Below are positions 8,140-16,107 of a stretch of DNA of 47,340 bases, in pieces. Source of the stretch: Phycisphaerae bacterium. Lineage in GTDB: Bacteria; Planctomycetota; Phycisphaerae; Tepidisphaerales; Tepidisphaeraceae. The position numbers and the translations under genes were made by a program. The stretch is from the NCBI GenBank assembly GCA_025936175.1, contig JAICTV010000013.1, positions 1-47,340 of the forward strand, given 5' to 3'. The notes beneath the pieces are model-generated. The model did not search any database, was not told the DNA's origin, and was given only the letters and a program-made list of their open reading frames with translations. The stretch's first letter is position 1, and each line of letters starts with the position of its first letter.

Positions 8140-9417
8140 TTATCGATCCAGTTCCGCCGCGATGACGTTGATTGATCCCAAAATTGCCGGCACGTCGCTG
8201 ACCATGTGCCCTTCGATCATCTTCGGGAACGACTGATAATTGATGAAGCTGCACGGCCGCGTGCGGACGCGCCACGGCACGTTTTCGCCGGCGGAGACGA
8301 TGTAGTAGCCCAATTCGCCGTTGCCGGATTCGATGCAGAAGTAGACTTCGCCCTTGGGGGCCTCGAAGCCCCGGTTCGTCATGATCAGCTCGAAGTGCTG
8401 AATCAACCCTTCGATGCTCGAATAGACCTGGTCCTTCGGCGGCAGGACGTCCTTGCCTTCGGGCGAGACGTTCACCGGCCCGGCGGGGATGTTGTCGATG
8501 AGCTGGCGGATGATGTGCAGGCTTTGCCGCATCTCCTCCAGGCGGACGAGGTAGCGCGCGTACACGTCGCCGGTGGTCATGATCGGCACTTTGAAGTTCA
8601 CTGCCGCCGTGCCCTGGCCGTCCCAGTTGTCGGCGAAGCAGAGGTACGGCTCGTCCTTGCGAATGTCGCGCTTCACGCCGGAGGCGCGGGCCATCGGGCC
8701 CGATAAGCTCCAGGCGATCGCCTCTTCTCGGGTCATCACGCCGACGCCTTTGGTGCGATCAATGAAGATCTGGTTCTTGCTCAGCAGCTTCTCGACATCC
8801 TCGACCGCCTGGGGCATCGCGTCGTCGATGAACGTCTTGACCATCCGCCTGAAGACCACCTCGTCCGGCAGATCCATGTTCAACCCGCCGACACGGGTCC
8901 AGCTCGTATGAAATCGCTGGCCGGACATGTACTCGACGATGTCGTAGATCTTTTCGCGCTCGTTGAAGCCGTAGAGGAAGGCGGTGAACGCGCCCAGGTC
9001 CAGACCCGCCGCCGCGACGCAGAGCAGGTGCGATTGGATGCGACCCAACTCGCCGGCGATCGTCCGCAGCACTTTGCAGCGCGGCGTGAGCTCAATCCCC
9101 ATCAGCTTCTCCGTCGCCCCATGCCACGCCAGCTCGTTGTAGATCGGGGCGGAATAGTCCATCCGATCGACGATCGTCACGTACTGGTTGTAGTTGAGGG
9201 CTTCGCCGAGCTTTTCGAACCCCGAGTGCAGATACCCGATGTGCGGCGTGCACTTGATGATGCGTTCGCCGTCGAGCTCGAGCACCAGCCGCAGCGTCGT
9301 GTGCGTCGCCGGGTGCTGCGGGCCGAAATTGAGCGTCCAGCGGTTCGACGCATCGCCCGCATACGGGTCACCGTCCGGCTGCAGTTGCGGAGAAGCGTCT
9401 TCCAGCGTGTAGGGCAT
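8140..9417 (-). CDS. nuoD: NADH-quinone oxidoreductase subunit D
   Basis: NuoD is the 49-kDa hydrogenase-like subunit that lines the quinone site of complex I. The 425-residue product shows NFGPQHPATHTTLRLVLELDGE at the start (the His-Pro-x-x-His quinone-site loop), PHIGYLHSGFEKLGE, DRMDYSAPIYNE, GVGVMTREEAI, and ends with DVPAILGSINVIAAELDR. I chose ATG at 9417 because homologues begin shortly before the RWTLNFGPQHP segment; the frame upstream to 9489 is arginine-rich. It is the first gene of the operon. The usual neighbours nuoA, B and C are not upstream, where a dead PEP-CTERM gene lies instead. Confidence 0.97.
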   Translation of the reverse strand: MPYTLEDASPQLQPDGDPYAGDASNRWTLNFGPQHPATHTTLRLVLELDGERIIKCTPHIGYLHSGFEKLGEALNYNQYVTIVDRMDYSAPIYNELAWHGATEKLMGIELTPRCKVLRTIAGELGRIQSHLLCVAAAGLDLGAFTAFLYGFNEREKIYDIVEYMSGQRFHTSWTRVGGLNMDLPDEVVFRRMVKTFIDDAMPQAVEDVEKLLSKNQIFIDRTKGVGVMTREEAIAWSLSGPMARASGVKRDIRKDEPYLCFADNWDGQGTAAVNFKVPIMTTGDVYARYLVRLEEMRQSLHIIRQLIDNIPAGPVNVSPEGKDVLPPKDQVYSSIEGLIQHFELIMTNRGFEAPKGEVYFCIESGNGELGYYIVSAGENVPWRVRTRPCSFINYQSFPKMIEGHMVSDVPAILGSINVIAAELDR

Positions 9418-9563
9418 AAGCGGCGCGGGATTATAGCGACGACGGGACTTCGTGCCATCCTTCACAATTTCCCGAGCCGGATCGATCACCTGATCCTGCG
9501 ACCGCCCTACCGATCGGCGGCCACTCCTCTACAGCCACCCGGGAGGACCGCGATTATCCTGAC

Positions 9564-10074
9564 ATGCCGCGCGATTGCCGCCGTCGCTTGCATCTTCGCG
9601 ACCACCTCGTCGGGAACAACAATACCGGCGCGACGCTGGTCGACGTCAAGGCGATCCAATGGGATCCCGCGCACGGCATGCGGCCTCTGCAGGACGCGCT
9701 GCTCGCCGACTAAAGCGGTGCGCGCTCGGGTGTAGCGTGCGGGTCCAAACTTACGTCATGCTGAGGTATTTTCGAAGCATCTGCGTTCCACGGTGAGCCG
9801 CTCCCGGTTCGCGGCCAGATCCTTCGCGGAGTACCGCTCAGGATGACGGCTCACCGACGCTCCATGCGAACGCGCGCGGCTCTACGGCATCGGTTTCCGC
9901 GGCTGGCGGTTGAACGGCGCATGGGAAGTCTCCGACGACGGCCGGATCATCGGCGGCGCCGGGACCAATCCGTCCAACGTCAGCGAAGCGTGGGTGGTGA
10001 CGATCGTGCCGGAGCCATGTTGGGTCATCGCGTGCGGTGCATTCGTGGTCATGACGCGTTGGCGACGGCTGTAG
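9564..10074 (+). pseudogene. Remnant of a PEP-CTERM HAF-repeat-type protein, broken by a palindromic repeat
   Basis: Two pieces of one protein are visible. The first (9564-9713) ends with AIQWDPAHGMRPLQDALLAD and a stop. The second, in another frame (9880-10074), reads LYGIGFRGWRLNGAWEVSDD, GRIIGGAGTNPSNVSEAWVV and then TIVPEPCWVIACGAFVVMTRWRRL, with a stop. In intact HAF-type extracellular proteins these segments follow each other directly and end in a PEP-CTERM sorting signal: VPEP, a hydrophobic helix, and a basic end. A 95-bp palindromic repeat (9754-9848) lies between the pieces. The 5' part of the gene is missing, and its last codons run into a second palindrome. The assignment of the first piece to HAF-like repeats is from pattern memory. 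Confidence 0.65.
9754..9848. repeat. Dispersed palindromic repeat, family A (copy 1)
   Basis: The left arm begins cgtcatgctgaggtattttc and the right arm ends gtaccgctcaggatgacg. Read in reverse complement, the right arm (cgtcatcctgagcggtactc...) resembles the left, including the later gaaggatctg/gaagcatctg. The same arms recur at 37517, 40295, 40447, 44066 and 46140. It sits inside the broken PEP-CTERM gene. Confidence 0.85.
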
Positions 10075-10132
10075 GGGCGACACTTGTGTCGCCGCTTCTC
10101 GTGCCCCGCGGAGGGCGACAGTCGCCCCTACA
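10070..10132. repeat. Palindromic repeat, family B, shared 3' end of two convergent genes
   Basis: The outer arms are tgtaggggcgac (10070-10081) and its reverse complement gtcgcccctaca (10121-10132), with further pairing between gtgtcgcc and gggcgac inside. TAG in the left arm (10072-10074) ends the PEP-CTERM remnant on the plus strand; TAG read from the right arm (10130-10128) ends the glycosidase gene on the minus strand. It may also fold as a bidirectional terminator, though no T-tract follows. Confidence 0.8.
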
Positions 10133-11483
10133 TTGCGGTCAGGACTTCGACGGCCATCTCCGGCAGCGTCATCGTCACGACACCGTCGTGATCGGCCCGC
10201 ACGGGATCAAGTAACTTCAGCGTCCCCTTCCGATCCGCGTTCCAGATCGTCGCGCGATAAGACTGATCTGGCTTCATGCCGCCGATGGTCACTTTCTTCT
10301 CCGCGTGCACGCGATTGAGGACGAACGTGCTCATCTCATCGCCCTTGCCCTTCAGCGCGGCGACCCACACGTCTTCGACTGCTCCGTCGATCTTCATCGC
10401 GTGCCAGCCCGGCTCGCACGCGTGCGTGAACATCTTCAACAGCCAGTACCCCGGCTTGAGGGCGAACTTGGTTTCGACGGGACCGATCACGCCGTAGCCC
10501 ATCTTGCGGTCGTACCACGCATCGTACAGGTCCCACTGCGCGGTCCCGACGAAGCCGGCGTTGAGGCAGTCGATCGTGAAGATGGCGATCTCGAAGCTGT
10601 AGACCGGCTCATCGCACAGCGGCGTGCCCTTGTCGCTCTTGCCCGGCTCTTCGCCGGGCTTGGCGCGAAAACCGCGCGCGCCGAACTCCGTCACGTACAT
10701 CGGCCGCCGCTGCTTCTCGGGCATCGCGTCCAGCGTCGCCTTCACCTCCGCGATGTGCTGGCGGAACGTGCCGATGCGCCAGTAGTCCCAGTAGGAGTGG
10801 ATCGAGTAGCCGTCGCAGACGTCGCTCATCTCGCGGGCCATCATCTCCAGCCAGTGCTTCCACTTCTCCCCGACCAGGTCCCCGCCGATGATTCTGATCT
10901 GATCCCGAATTCCCGCCTCGCGCAGCGCGCGGTCGAACGCGTGATAGACCTTCGGATAGCGGGCGATTTTCACATCGTCGGAGTTCTCGTCCGGCTCGTT
11001 CTGAATCGTCGCGTACCGGATGCACGTCAGCCCGTGCTTGTCGCGCAGCGCCTTGATGGCAGTGGCGAACCGCTTCGTCACGCCGTCCATGTCCTGGTAA
11101 TGATCCGGGTCGTACCAGAGCTGGATCAGCACGCTGGCGCCGGCGTCCTGCGCGAGCTTGGCCGTCTTGATGAACGACTCGCGCATGCCGGTGTGACCTT
11201 CGGCGATGGAAGCGTCGGTGTCTTTCTCCCACCAACTGTTGAGAAAGAAAATCCGCACAAACTGCGGATGCAACTCCTTCACCTTCGCTTCGAGATCCTT
11301 CACCTGCTCCGCGCTGATCTCGCGCGGCATGTTGGGATACGCGTAGAGGTACGGGTTCATGCACGCGCCGAACCCGGCGATCGGATCACCGATGGATCGG
11401 TCGCTGATCGTGAAGTCCGCACCCCGACAAACGGCGCAAGCCGTCATCACGACGATGAACGTCGCGCCCAGCGCTGCTTTCAT
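10128..11483 (-). CDS. Secreted glycoside hydrolase, clan GH-A type (GH30/GH39-like)
   Basis: The 451-residue protein starts with a signal peptide (MKAALGATFIVVMTACAVCRGA) and continues as a TIM-barrel glycosidase. GFGACMN near the mature N-terminus and VRIFFLNSWWE are barrel strands; YATIQNEPDE carries the predicted acid/base Glu, and YVTEFGARG the predicted nucleophile Glu. A C-terminal beta domain (about 370-451) includes MSTFVLNRVHAEKKVTI. This is the arrangement of GH30 and related clan-A retaining enzymes that cleave plant or microbial polysaccharides; the substrate is not predictable here. ATG 11483 fits the signal peptide. It lies 35 bp downstream of the phosphoesterase gene, and its stop codon comes from a palindromic repeat. 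Confidence 0.8.
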   Translation of the reverse strand: MKAALGATFIVVMTACAVCRGADFTISDRSIGDPIAGFGACMNPYLYAYPNMPREISAEQVKDLEAKVKELHPQFVRIFFLNSWWEKDTDASIAEGHTGMRESFIKTAKLAQDAGASVLIQLWYDPDHYQDMDGVTKRFATAIKALRDKHGLTCIRYATIQNEPDENSDDVKIARYPKVYHAFDRALREAGIRDQIRIIGGDLVGEKWKHWLEMMAREMSDVCDGYSIHSYWDYWRIGTFRQHIAEVKATLDAMPEKQRRPMYVTEFGARGFRAKPGEEPGKSDKGTPLCDEPVYSFEIAIFTIDCLNAGFVGTAQWDLYDAWYDRKMGYGVIGPVETKFALKPGYWLLKMFTHACEPGWHAMKIDGAVEDVWVAALKGKGDEMSTFVLNRVHAEKKVTIGGMKPDQSYRATIWNADRKGTLKLLDPVRADHDGVVTMTLPEMAVEVLTAM

Positions 11484-11518
11484 GGCAGAGGATTCTAATC
11501 GCGATGCGCGCCCCGCGC

Positions 11519-13105
11519 TTATCCCTGGTGACATGAGGAGCGATGATACCGCCGACGCCGCAGCAGCGCGGCGCCGCCGCCGCACAGAAGGAACAGCAAC
11601 GCCCCCGGCTCGGGCACCGAGGTGGCCGCCAGCGCGGGCGCCGGTGTCGCGGACGGCGACGTCGTCGTGAAGCTGACCTTCAACGTCGGCCGCAGCGAGA
11701 CGTTCGAAAACTCATCCGACTGCCAGCGCCACGCGTCGGTGCCGCCGGTGTTGGCGGTGATGACCCAGCCGAAATCGCTCGACCCGTTCGCCCACGCCTG
11801 CACGCTTTTGGTGACGTCGAAGGTGACGAGCTTCCCCGGCGTCCCGGGTGTGAGGGTCGCGTCTGCGGCGCTGAGGCTCTCGATGCCGTCGGTGCTGATG
11901 CCGCTGCTCAGGCTGTTCCAGGTGGACGATTCGCTGAAGCCTTTGAGCAGGCGGTGGATGCCGAAGGAGCCCTTGCTGCCGTCGACCGAGCCGCTCGAGG
12001 TTTGCAGCGTAAGCTGTGCCGAAGTGATCTTTGCGCCGTGCGGGATCTGCGATGAGCCGCTGCCGACGAGGGAGTCGAAGCGGACGAGCGCTTCGGATTT
12101 GGGCGACTGCCCGGCGACGATCGGCGTGGCGCTGCCGTGTGTTGACGCGGCGCCCGATGAGCTCACATACGTGTCGTGCCCGCCGGCGTAATTGCTCGAG
12201 CCTTTGCGGAAGGTGAGGGTTTTCGTGATCGTCGGCGTGGTCGTGGTCGTGTTCCAGATGTTGGCGATATCGCTCGCGCCGCCCGCCGCGCCCGCGCGCG
12301 AGACGCCGTACATGTCGCTGATCGTCCTCAGCAGATCGAACTGACCATAACGCGTCGAGCTGCTCGCGCCGCTCTTGACCACCTGCCCGCTCACGATCGT
12401 CGCGACGCGATTGTCTTCGCCGTAATCGTCCTCGTCCCACGTGACCACGAGCATGCTGTTGTGCGACCTGGCCCAGGTGTTGTACGCGCCCAGGTGGCTC
12501 GACAACCACGAATCGCCGGCGGAGATCGAGCCGTCGTGCATGTTGTTCGCGTTGTTGGGCACGACGAAAGAGACGGTCGGCAGCTTCGAATAGTCCGTCG
12601 GGAAGCTGCTCATCGACATGTTGACGCTCGAGGGAAGCTGATTGCCGCTCGGGTTGGAGCTCTGCCAGTTCACCCACGGGTTGTGCTTGCGCGCGTAGTT
12701 GCCGGAGGTCTCGCCGGTCCACCCGGTCGAGGGAAGCGATTCGGAATAGCCGCCGAAGCTTAAGCCTTTGGCCCGCAGCGCCGCCGCGAGATTCGGCGTC
12801 GCAAAGGGCACGTTGCCGGGCATGTCGTCGTCGCTCACCCCCTGATCGGAGCCGCTGAACAGGTTCAGGTAGTTCGGCTGGCTGGGGTGCGACAGCGCGT
12901 AGAAGTCGGTCAGCGCCGCCCCGCTCCTGGCGAGTGAATTGATGAAGCCGGCGCTGGAGCTTGCAAAGATCTCGTCGGCCCCGCGATTCTCTTCGACGAC
13001 GACAACGACGTGATCCGGCCTGGGAAGCGCCGCGCGGGCCGCGCCCGCATGCAGCATCAGGAACGTAAGGACGACCGCGCAGGCAACGAATGCGCGAAAC
13101 GGCAT
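11519..13105 (-). CDS. PEP-CTERM phosphoesterase with DNRLRE-like C-terminal module
   Basis: The 528-residue exported protein has a signal peptide (about residues 1-25), then a phosphoesterase/acid-phosphatase domain of the alkaline phosphatase superfamily: HVVVVVEENRGADEIF (metal-site start), ALSHPSQPNYLNLFSGSDQG, and VVTWDEDDYGEDNRVATIV with metal-ligand acids. A second beta-rich module (about 290-480) with ITSAQLTLQT and VTKSVQAWANGSSDFGWVI resembles DNRLRE/disaggregatase-related carbohydrate or matrix binding domains. The end, SVPEPGALLFLLCGGGAALLRRRR, is a PEP-CTERM signal for exosortase-dependent anchoring. It probably releases phosphate from phosphomonoesters or phospholipids outside the cell. 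It is followed by the glycosidase, 35 bp later. Confidence 0.88.
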   Translation of the reverse strand: MPFRAFVACAVVLTFLMLHAGAARAALPRPDHVVVVVEENRGADEIFASSSAGFINSLARSGAALTDFYALSHPSQPNYLNLFSGSDQGVSDDDMPGNVPFATPNLAAALRAKGLSFGGYSESLPSTGWTGETSGNYARKHNPWVNWQSSNPSGNQLPSSVNMSMSSFPTDYSKLPTVSFVVPNNANNMHDGSISAGDSWLSSHLGAYNTWARSHNSMLVVTWDEDDYGEDNRVATIVSGQVVKSGASSSTRYGQFDLLRTISDMYGVSRAGAAGGASDIANIWNTTTTTPTITKTLTFRKGSSNYAGGHDTYVSSSGAASTHGSATPIVAGQSPKSEALVRFDSLVGSGSSQIPHGAKITSAQLTLQTSSGSVDGSKGSFGIHRLLKGFSESSTWNSLSSGISTDGIESLSAADATLTPGTPGKLVTFDVTKSVQAWANGSSDFGWVITANTGGTDAWRWQSDEFSNVSLRPTLKVSFTTTSPSATPAPALAATSVPEPGALLFLLCGGGAALLRRRRYHRSSCHQG

Positions 13106-13195
13106 ATCTCACCTCCACAGCGAGTGGAGGCACGTTAAGCGGCCCGCGCGCCAAGGCGAACGCGCGATTCGGCGATTCAGGGAAAAAAATTTCGG

Positions 13196-13366
13196 CTACG
13201 AACTCGCCGGCACGGTGAGCGGGGCGGGCAGTGGAGCGGGCTGGACGCTGCGGAGCCGGCTGGCGACATACCCCAGCGTCAGCACGAGCACCACGTACGG
13301 CGCGAACATGGCAAAGCCGTCGATCCCCACGATAAAGACCAGCGGCAAAAACCGGATCGCTCGCAT
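13196..13366 (-). CDS. Small membrane protein of unknown function (56 aa)
   Basis: A 56-residue protein with two probable membrane segments, FLPLVFIVGIDGFAMF and APYVVLVLTLGYVASRL, and a proline-rich polar tail. The predominance of hydrophobic residues in clean blocks supports a real gene, but there is no recognisable domain. It stands alone between the phosphoesterase and the glycosyltransferase, both on the same strand, with about 90 bp and 135 bp of spacer. Confidence 0.45.
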   Translation of the reverse strand: MRAIRFLPLVFIVGIDGFAMFAPYVVLVLTLGYVASRLRSVQPAPLPAPLTVPASS

Positions 13367-13500
13367 CGGCCGAAACTGTATCACGGCCCATCCGGGACTT
13401 TAGAAATTCGCCGCCGTTTCGACAGATTGTCTTACCGGACGTTGATAAGTCGGGAAAAGACTGCCGCCGACGCCCGGCCGCAAAATGTCGCGGCATTCAA

Positions 13501-14427
13501 TCACAAAAGCTCAACGACCTCGCCGGAGAGGGTCAGCGGGGGCTCATAGTCCGAGCTTGGTTCGAACGGCGCCGCGTTGAGACGATCGAAATGCTCGCGT
13601 CGCATTTCGCGGAAGGCCGCGGGCAAATTCGTCTTACCCCACTTGCTGCGGAATCGGTCGTACGCACTCTCGACGAGCTTTAACATGTCTTTTGCCTGCT
13701 CTTGAAACACCGTGTGGTCGGCGGCGGCGGTTTCCTTCGCCGTGCCGGCGCCGGCGTGATCGAGCCACGCGCCGCGGGCGATGACGTGGCGAAACCCCGC
13801 GCGGTGCAGGCGGATGCCGTAGTCGATATCCGACATGAAGCCGAAGAACCGCGTGTCGAACACGCCGATGCGATCGATGACCGCCCGTCTGACGAGCATC
13901 GCGTCGCCGATGAGCATCGGCCAATCGATCGCTTCGGCGCCGAACCGACGCCGCACGTCGCCGGAGAAGGCGATGATTTCGTTCAGCCCCGTGAGCGGCG
14001 TCGGCGGCTTGATGACGAACGACCTGGCCCAATCCATGTGCTGCGACGTCGGCCGGACGATGCCGATGCGCGGGTCGCTCCGCGCCACGTCCATCATCGC
14101 CCGGGCGCAATCCGGCGCCAGCCGCATGTCGTGGCTGACGAACAGGACGTGCCCGCCCCTGGCCATGGAGAGCGCGTACGCCAGCCCCGCCGCGTAGTGC
14201 ATCTGCCGCTTGAATCGCACGACTGTCGCGTTGTCGCGAGCGACGTCGTCGCGGAACGCTGCCAGCGTCGGCAGCACCGCGCGCCATTCGTCGGAGAAGT
14301 CGTCGAACAGCAGGTATTCGACGCCGTCGTCGAGAGCACGAACCGATTCATGACACGCGCGCAGCGAGCGGACGCACTGCTCCGCGTAACGGGGCGCGTT
14401 GCGAAAGAGGACGATGACGCTGATCAC
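13501..14427 (-). CDS. Family 2 glycosyltransferase
   Basis: The 308-residue product starts VISVIVLFRNAPRYAEQCVRS, the first strand of a GT-A fold, then LLFDDFSDEW and GGHVLFVSHDMRLAPDCARAM, where the metal-binding DxD is replaced by H-D-M as in many GT2 proteins. Later FFGFMSDIDYGIRLHRAGFR gives the catalytic-loop acidic residues (ED-like D-I-D). It should transfer a sugar from a nucleotide donor to a surface glycan or lipid. I chose GTG at 14427, 11 bp after the folD stop; longer frames run through folD and look non-coding. It is probably co-transcribed with folD. Confidence 0.78.
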   Translation of the reverse strand: MISVIVLFRNAPRYAEQCVRSLRACHESVRALDDGVEYLLFDDFSDEWRAVLPTLAAFRDDVARDNATVVRFKRQMHYAAGLAYALSMARGGHVLFVSHDMRLAPDCARAMMDVARSDPRIGIVRPTSQHMDWARSFVIKPPTPLTGLNEIIAFSGDVRRRFGAEAIDWPMLIGDAMLVRRAVIDRIGVFDTRFFGFMSDIDYGIRLHRAGFRHVIARGAWLDHAGAGTAKETAAADHTVFQEQAKDMLKLVESAYDRFRSKWGKTNLPAAFREMRREHFDRLNAAPFEPSSDYEPPLTLSGEVVELL

Positions 14428-14438
14428 GTGAAGTGCGC

Positions 14439-15308
14439 TTACCTCTGATGTGCCGCCAGCAACTCCGCGCTGCGCAGCGTGTTGCGCAGGAGCATGGCGA
14501 CGGTCATCGGGCCGACGCCGCCGGGCACCGGCGTGATGTGCGACGCCTTGGCTTTCACCGAATCGAAATCGACGTCGCCGACCGTTTTCTTGCTGCCGTC
14601 GGCCAGCGTGATGCGGTTGATGCCGACGTCGACGACCACGGCGCCGTCGCGCACCGAGTCGGCGTCGATCAAGCCCGGCTTGCCGACGGCGACGACGAGG
14701 ATCTCCGCCCGCCGCGTGTGCAGCTTGAGATCGCGCGTGGCCACGTGGCAGAGGGTGACGGTCGCCATCTGCTCGGCCAGCAGCAGGGCGATCGGTTTGC
14801 CGGCGATCTCGCTCGCGCCCACCACGACGGCCTCGGCGCCGCGGATCTCGCGTTGCGTGGACTTGATCAATTCGATCACCGACAGTGCGGTGCACGGCGC
14901 GATGATCGTGTGCCCGTAAACCACGTAGCCGATGTTCGCCGGATTGACCCCTTCGACGTCCTTGATGACGTCGATCTCGTGCTGCATGCGCGTCGCGTCG
15001 AGGCCTTGCGGCAGCGGCAGGTGCATCATGATGCCGGTGACGGATGGGTCGGCATTGAGTCGATGGATCTCCTGCTTGAGCTGCTCTTGCGTGACGTCGG
15101 CGGGGAGCTTGCGCAGCTCGTAGTCGATGCCGACGTTGCGGCAGGCGTCCGCCTGTCGCTGCGCGTACATCTCGCCCGCGGGTGTCGCGCCGACGAGCAC
15201 CGCCGCGAGGTGGACCGGACGTCCGAGCGCGGCGACGCGCTTGCGGACGTCCTGCTTGAGACTCTCCGCCAACGCCGAACCGTCGATGATCACCGCCGCG
15301 CCTGCCAT
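14439..15308 (-). CDS. folD: FolD methylenetetrahydrofolate dehydrogenase with altered cyclohydrolase residues
   Basis: FolD normally oxidises 5,10-methylene-THF and hydrolyses methenyl-THF to 10-formyl-THF. The 289-residue protein aligns end to end: PASQIYV-like start, VVVGASEIAGKPIALLL (dinucleotide loop), ILVVAVGKPGLI, VVVDVGINRI and ITPVPGGVGPMTVAMLLRNTL. Measured against the E. coli numbering (offset two), Tyr50 is kept (Tyr48), but Lys54 is Gln52, Gln98 is His96 (MMHLPLP), and Asp121 is Glu119 (KDVEG). Those three are the catalytic residues of the cyclohydrolase. The dehydrogenase half looks intact. It is followed by the GT2 gene. The enzyme may be a dehydrogenase only. Confidence 0.93.
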   Translation of the reverse strand: MAGAAVIIDGSALAESLKQDVRKRVAALGRPVHLAAVLVGATPAGEMYAQRQADACRNVGIDYELRKLPADVTQEQLKQEIHRLNADPSVTGIMMHLPLPQGLDATRMQHEIDVIKDVEGVNPANIGYVVYGHTIIAPCTALSVIELIKSTQREIRGAEAVVVGASEIAGKPIALLLAEQMATVTLCHVATRDLKLHTRRAEILVVAVGKPGLIDADSVRDGAVVVDVGINRITLADGSKKTVGDVDFDSVKAKASHITPVPGGVGPMTVAMLLRNTLRSAELLAAHQR

Positions 15309-15356
15309 CTCCCGGCGATTATGCGCCAAGCGGCGCGAGAGCCAAACCGGCGCGAC

Positions 15357-15947
15357 TCAGGCGATGGGGGAAACCAGCCGCGTTCGCGGCGTGGGGGCGA
15401 TGAGATGCGCGCGGGCCGCGCACGCCGGGCATTCTCCGCCCGCCGCCGGCAGCCACGGATAGCCGCAATCGGTGCATCGCCCGTGCATCGACCGCCAGCG
15501 CCGCCGCGCCGCGCGCGTCAGCTCCGACGCGGGCACCAACGCGAGCAGCGCGGTGACCATCCAGTACGGTACGGCGAAACTGATGCAGCGGACGTTGACG
15601 CTCTGCCCGTGCTCGCCGCTCAGCCAGACGCTCCCATCCTCGGCCCAGAAGCCGGCATAGGAATCGCCCCAGTAGAGATCGTCCCAGTGGTTGGCGATGA
15701 AGGATTCGGTGCGGCGAACGCTGAGCGACCGCTGCTCTGGCGAAGGGACATTCTCGATGATGGTGACGCAGGCGATGCCGCGGTACGAGCAAAGCTCGTA
15801 ATGATCCTGTCCGATCGACGCCGCCAGGCCCGCGCGCACCATCAGCGGATAGCTGATCGCCCAGCAGACGACGACCAGCACCGCCGCCACGGCCAGCGCC
15901 ACACATGCGCAGCGCGATTTGAGCAAACTCCACATAACCCGCCCCAT
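15357..15947 (-). CDS. Membrane protein with C-terminal zinc ribbon
   Basis: The 196-residue protein has an N-terminal membrane helix (ACVALAVAAVLVVVCWAISYPL), an extracytoplasmic middle with WDDLYWGDSYAGFW and WLSGEHGQSVNV, a second helix (PYWMVTALLALVPASEL) and a cytoplasmic CTDCGYPWLPAAGGECPACA zinc ribbon (two CxxC pairs). This helix-domain-helix-ribbon layout is frequent in planctomycete hypothetical proteins. The function is unknown. It starts at ATG 15947, divergent from the cobalamin adenosyltransferase, and ends 48 bp before folD, so it may lead that operon. Confidence 0.7.
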   Translation of the reverse strand: MGRVMWSLLKSRCACVALAVAAVLVVVCWAISYPLMVRAGLAASIGQDHYELCSYRGIACVTIIENVPSPEQRSLSVRRTESFIANHWDDLYWGDSYAGFWAEDGSVWLSGEHGQSVNVRCISFAVPYWMVTALLALVPASELTRAARRRWRSMHGRCTDCGYPWLPAAGGECPACAARAHLIAPTPRTRLVSPIA

Positions 15948-16107
15948 GGCAATTCGACGCTTCCGAATCGGTCGAGAGAGACTTGAACTTCTTGACCTGT
16001 CACGGAGCGTGCGGGTGTGCCAATGCGCGGTCAAGGCAGCGCCCTTGATTGCCACCGTCCGGCCGACAATCATCGAGGCCCGCGGCACACGTGCGCGATC
16101 CGTCAAC

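Noticed and set aside
11712-13496. 594-codon minus-strand frame overlapping the phosphoesterase
   Set aside because: It is an Arg/Gln-rich alternative frame; the overlapping frame has a signal peptide, phosphoesterase domain and PEP-CTERM.
15948-16107. Possible cobalamin riboswitch before the adenosyltransferase
   Set aside because: No B12-box-like sequence or plausible long aptamer was visible in the 160-bp divergent region.
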